In this document: piece by piece, positions 61,772 through 64,000 of the stretch | Layout: each line of letters starts with the position of its first letter | How positions within the stretch are numbered: the first letter of the stretch is position 1 | From: Natronorubrum tibetense GA33 | Lineage (GTDB): Archaea; Halobacteriota; Halobacteria; Halobacteriales; Natrialbaceae | Assembly: GCF_000383975.1 (NCBI RefSeq) | Contig: NZ_KB913017.1 | Span: forward strand, 565,133-629,132 | Direction of reading: 5' to 3' | DNA length: 64,000 nucleotides | Notes under the pieces: model-generated | The model's database searches: none | The model's input: the letters and a program-made list of their open reading frames with translations, nothing else | Told to the model about the DNA's origin: nothing | Made by a program: the position numbers and the translations under genes

Positions 61772-64000
61772 TCAGTCGTCCGCCGCCTCGTCGCTCGACT
61801 GCACGTCGAACTCGAGGGCGACGTTGTCGGCGGGATCCATCGAGAGGCCCGCCTCGTCGAGTTTCTCCCAGACGACGTCGGGCGTCATCGGCATCTCGAC
61901 GTGGCTGATCCCGCCGTGGGCCATCGCGTCGACGACGGCGTTGACGATGGCGGGCGGCGAGCCGACCGTCGGCGACTCGCCGACGCCCTTCGCGCCGATC
62001 GGGTGGTGGGGCGACGGCGTCACGGTGTGGCCGGTCTCGAACTCCGGAATCTCCATCGACGTGGGGAGCAGGTAGTTCATAAAGTCGCCGCCAGTGACGT
62101 TGCCGTTGTCGTCGAAGGTGACGTGCTCTAGCATCGCCGTCCCGATCCCCTGGGCGAGTCCGCCGTGGATCTGGCCCTCGATGATCATCGGGTTGATCCG
62201 GTTGCCGCAGTCGTCGACGGCGACGAACTTCTCGAACTCGACCTCGCCCGTCTCGCGGTCGATCTCGACGATCACGATGTACGAGCCAAAGGGGTAGGTC
62301 ATCTCCGGCGGATCGTAGTAGTTGACCGCCTCGAGACCCGGATCCTCGCCTGCCGGCTTGTTCATGTACGCGCCGGCGGCGATCTCGGTGATCGTGATCG
62401 AGCGGTCCGGCGCGCCGGCGACGTGGAACTCACCGCTCTCGCGGTCCCACGCGATGTCCTCCTCGGCGGCCTCGAGTTCGTTGGCTGCGATCGCCTTCGC
62501 CTTCTCGCGAACCTTTCGCGAGGCGACGGCCGCCGCCGCGCCGGCGACGGGGGTGCTCCGGGAGCCGTAGGTTCCCAGGCCGTACGGATCGGTGTCGGTG
62601 TCGCCGTGTTCGACGGTGATGTCGTCGACGTTCATGCCGAGTTCCTCGGCGACGATCTGAGCGAACGTGGTCTCGTGACCCTGGCCCTGCGTCTGGACCC
62701 CGACCCGGACCGTCGCGTTGCCCGTTGGGTGAACTCGAATCTCGGCGGAGTCGAACATCTCGACGCCCGCGATGTCGCAGGTCTTTCCGGGACCCGCGCC
62801 GACGACTTCGGTAAACGAGGAGATGCCGATGCCGAGCAGTTTGTCGTCGTCCTCGTCGATCCGACGCTGTTGTTCCTCGCGGTAGTCGTCGTAGTCCGCC
62901 ATTTCGAGGGCGAGATCCAGGGCCTTCTCGTAGTCACCCGAGTCGTAGTTCCACCCGGTCGAACTTTCGTAGGGGAACTGCTCGGGCTGGATGAAGTTCT
63001 TCCGTCGGATCTCGGCGGGATCCATCTCGAGTTCGTCCGCGAGGACTTTCACCATCCGTTCGATGAGGTAGACGGCTTCGGTGACGCGGAACGAACACCG
63101 ATACGCGACGCCGCCCGGGGCGGTGTTGGTGTACGCCGCTGTCAGTGAGCCATAGGCCGTGTCGATGTCGTAGGATCCGGTGAAGATGTTGAAGAACCCG
63201 GCGGGGAACTTCGACGGCTGGGCCACGGCGTTATATGCCCCGTGGTCCGCGAGTACGTCGGTTCGGACCGCCAGAATCTCACCGTCTTCGGTCGCGGCGA
63301 GTTCGCCCTGCATGTCGTAGTCGCGGGCGAACCCGGTCGACTGGATGTTCTCCGAGCGCTCCTCGACCCACTTCACCGGCTGCTCTAAGACGTACGACGC
63401 CGCGGCGGCGACGACGTAGCCCGGATAGATTGGCACCTTGTTGCCGAACCCGCCGCCCACGTCCGGGCTGACGATCCGAACCTTGTGTTCGGGGATCCCC
63501 GAGACCTGCGAGAACAGCGTCCGGTGGATGTGGGGGGCCTGCGAGGTCATGTGGACCGTTAGCTTGTCCTTGCCGGGATCGAAGTCGCCGACCGCGCCGC
63601 AGGTCTCGATCGGCGCGGGGTGGAGTCGCTGGTAGAGCATCTGCTCTTTGACCGTGACGGGGGCCTCGTCGAACGCTTCCGCGGTGGCCTCCTCGTCGCC
63701 GGTTTCCCAGTCCAGACAGTGGTTGTCCTCCTGGCCCTCGATATCGTCCCTGATCAGCGGCGCGTCGTCCTCGAGCGCCTTCTCCGCGTCGACGACCGGA
63801 TCGAGCACGTCGTAGTCGACGACAACCTTTTGCGAGCCGTCTTTCGCCGTGTACCGGTCGGTCGCGATGACCGCGGCGACCTCCTGGGACTGGAACTTCA
63901 CCTTGTCGTTGACCAGGACGTCCTGCGTGTCGTCCATCAGCGTCGGCATCGTCGCAAGATCGTACTCGAGTAAGTCCTCCGCGGTCAGGACGGCGACGAC
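61772..64000 (-). CDS. coxL: Aerobic CO dehydrogenase large subunit, form I (partial)
   Basis: 742 codons to the stop at 61772; the 5' end lies beyond the window (about 60-70 residues missing by family length). It is a xanthine dehydrogenase-family molybdopterin subunit. The form I CoxL signature AYRCSFR is at 63086-63106 with the copper-ligand Cys codon at 63095-63097. Further family motifs are QTQGQGHETTFAQIVAEEL, YGTYGSRSTPVAGAAAAV and GAKGVGESPTVGSPPAIVNAV with the catalytic Glu. It oxidises CO to CO2, passing electrons via FAD and Fe-S subunits that would be encoded to the right. Confidence 0.9.
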   Translation of the reverse strand, partial: VVAVLTAEDLLEYDLATMPTLMDDTQDVLVNDKVKFQSQEVAAVIATDRYTAKDGSQKVVVDYDVLDPVVDAEKALEDDAPLIRDDIEGQEDNHCLDWETGDEEATAEAFDEAPVTVKEQMLYQRLHPAPIETCGAVGDFDPGKDKLTVHMTSQAPHIHRTLFSQVSGIPEHKVRIVSPDVGGGFGNKVPIYPGYVVAAAASYVLEQPVKWVEERSENIQSTGFARDYDMQGELAATEDGEILAVRTDVLADHGAYNAVAQPSKFPAGFFNIFTGSYDIDTAYGSLTAAYTNTAPGGVAYRCSFRVTEAVYLIERMVKVLADELEMDPAEIRRKNFIQPEQFPYESSTGWNYDSGDYEKALDLALEMADYDDYREEQQRRIDEDDDKLLGIGISSFTEVVGAGPGKTCDIAGVEMFDSAEIRVHPTGNATVRVGVQTQGQGHETTFAQIVAEELGMNVDDITVEHGDTDTDPYGLGTYGSRSTPVAGAAAAVASRKVREKAKAIAANELEAAEEDIAWDRESGEFHVAGAPDRSITITEIAAGAYMNKPAGEDPGLEAVNYYDPPEMTYPFGSYIVIVEIDRETGEVEFEKFVAVDDCGNRINPMIIEGQIHGGLAQGIGTAMLEHVTFDDNGNVTGGDFMNYLLPTSMEIPEFETGHTVTPSPHHPIGAKGVGESPTVGSPPAIVNAVVDAMAHGGISHVEMPMTPDVVWEKLDEAGLSMDPADNVALEFDVQSSDEAADD

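Noticed and set aside
1-64000. tRNA, rRNA or CRISPR arrays
   Set aside because: No cloverleaf with a GTTCRANNC T-loop, no rRNA-like tract and no regularly spaced identical repeats with spacers were seen. The only regular repeats are the origin boxes and the 26-bp tandem units.

Overview
This window is chromosomal DNA from a halophilic archaeon (class Halobacteria). The evidence is high GC with strong third-position bias, very acidic proteins, archaeal TATA boxes about 25-30 bp upstream of leaderless starts, Tat-type signal peptides with lipoboxes, and clade-typical genes (HVO_0758-type zinc finger, bacterio-opsin-activator-like HTH_10 regulators, geranylgeranylglyceryl phosphate synthase, TRAM protein, Orc1/Cdc6). 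The species cannot be fixed from the sequence alone. No rRNA, tRNA or CRISPR array was recognised.

Layout. 1-5.4 kb: small zinc proteins, a DUF457-type membrane protein, a GpgS-like glycosyltransferase, a NudL-like Nudix hydrolase, a DUF502 membrane protein and a haloarchaeal conserved protein. 5.4-6.6 kb: an AT-richer island with a 380-bp MITE (18-bp terminal inverted repeats, 8-bp target duplication) beside a small membrane ORF or gene remnant. 6.6-18.2 kb: a creatininase/FAD-oxidoreductase pair, Hsp20, a radical SAM protein, TRAM protein, regulators, GGGP synthase for archaeal lipids, a YkgJ protein, a metallo-beta-lactamase, a methyltransferase and a GT2 glycosyltransferase. 18.2-35.3 kb: an enoyl-CoA hydratase, a sugar nucleotidyltransferase, a LolA-like lipoprotein, two regions carrying copies of an approximately 80-bp palindromic element, an aldehyde dehydrogenase, a PAP2 phosphatase, a RIO-type kinase, an acyl-CoA dehydrogenase and glutamate dehydrogenase 1.

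35.5-37.9 kb is a probable replication origin. An orc1/cdc6 gene is accompanied by at least six copies of a TTTCACTCTGAACG-type origin recognition box, two of them facing each other across an AT-rich stretch. 38-53.6 kb holds a CcdA/thioredoxin-like lipoprotein pair, glutamate dehydrogenase 2, a succinate-semialdehyde-type dehydrogenase, MaoC, a PH-domain protein, an acyl-CoA carboxylase carboxyltransferase with an unusual N-terminal extension, a Tat-exported chymotrypsin-like protein, a gluconeogenic aldolase-fructose bisphosphatase operon, and a sodium:solute symporter preceded by a 46-residue membrane protein.

The right end (55.7-64 kb, all minus strand, mostly with 4-bp stop/start overlaps) is an aerobic carbon monoxide dehydrogenase maturation cluster. 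It runs from the large subunit coxL, which has the form I signature AYRCSFR and continues past the window edge, through an XdhC protein fused to a YHS metal-binding domain, a MoxR ATPase (CoxD), a VWA protein (CoxE), a DUF364 'putative heavy-metal chelation' protein, and a second XdhC/CoxI protein. The form I active site is a Mo-S-Cu centre. The YHS fusion and DUF364 gene inside this operon therefore suggest an archaeal metal-insertion module, the most interesting hypothesis in the window.
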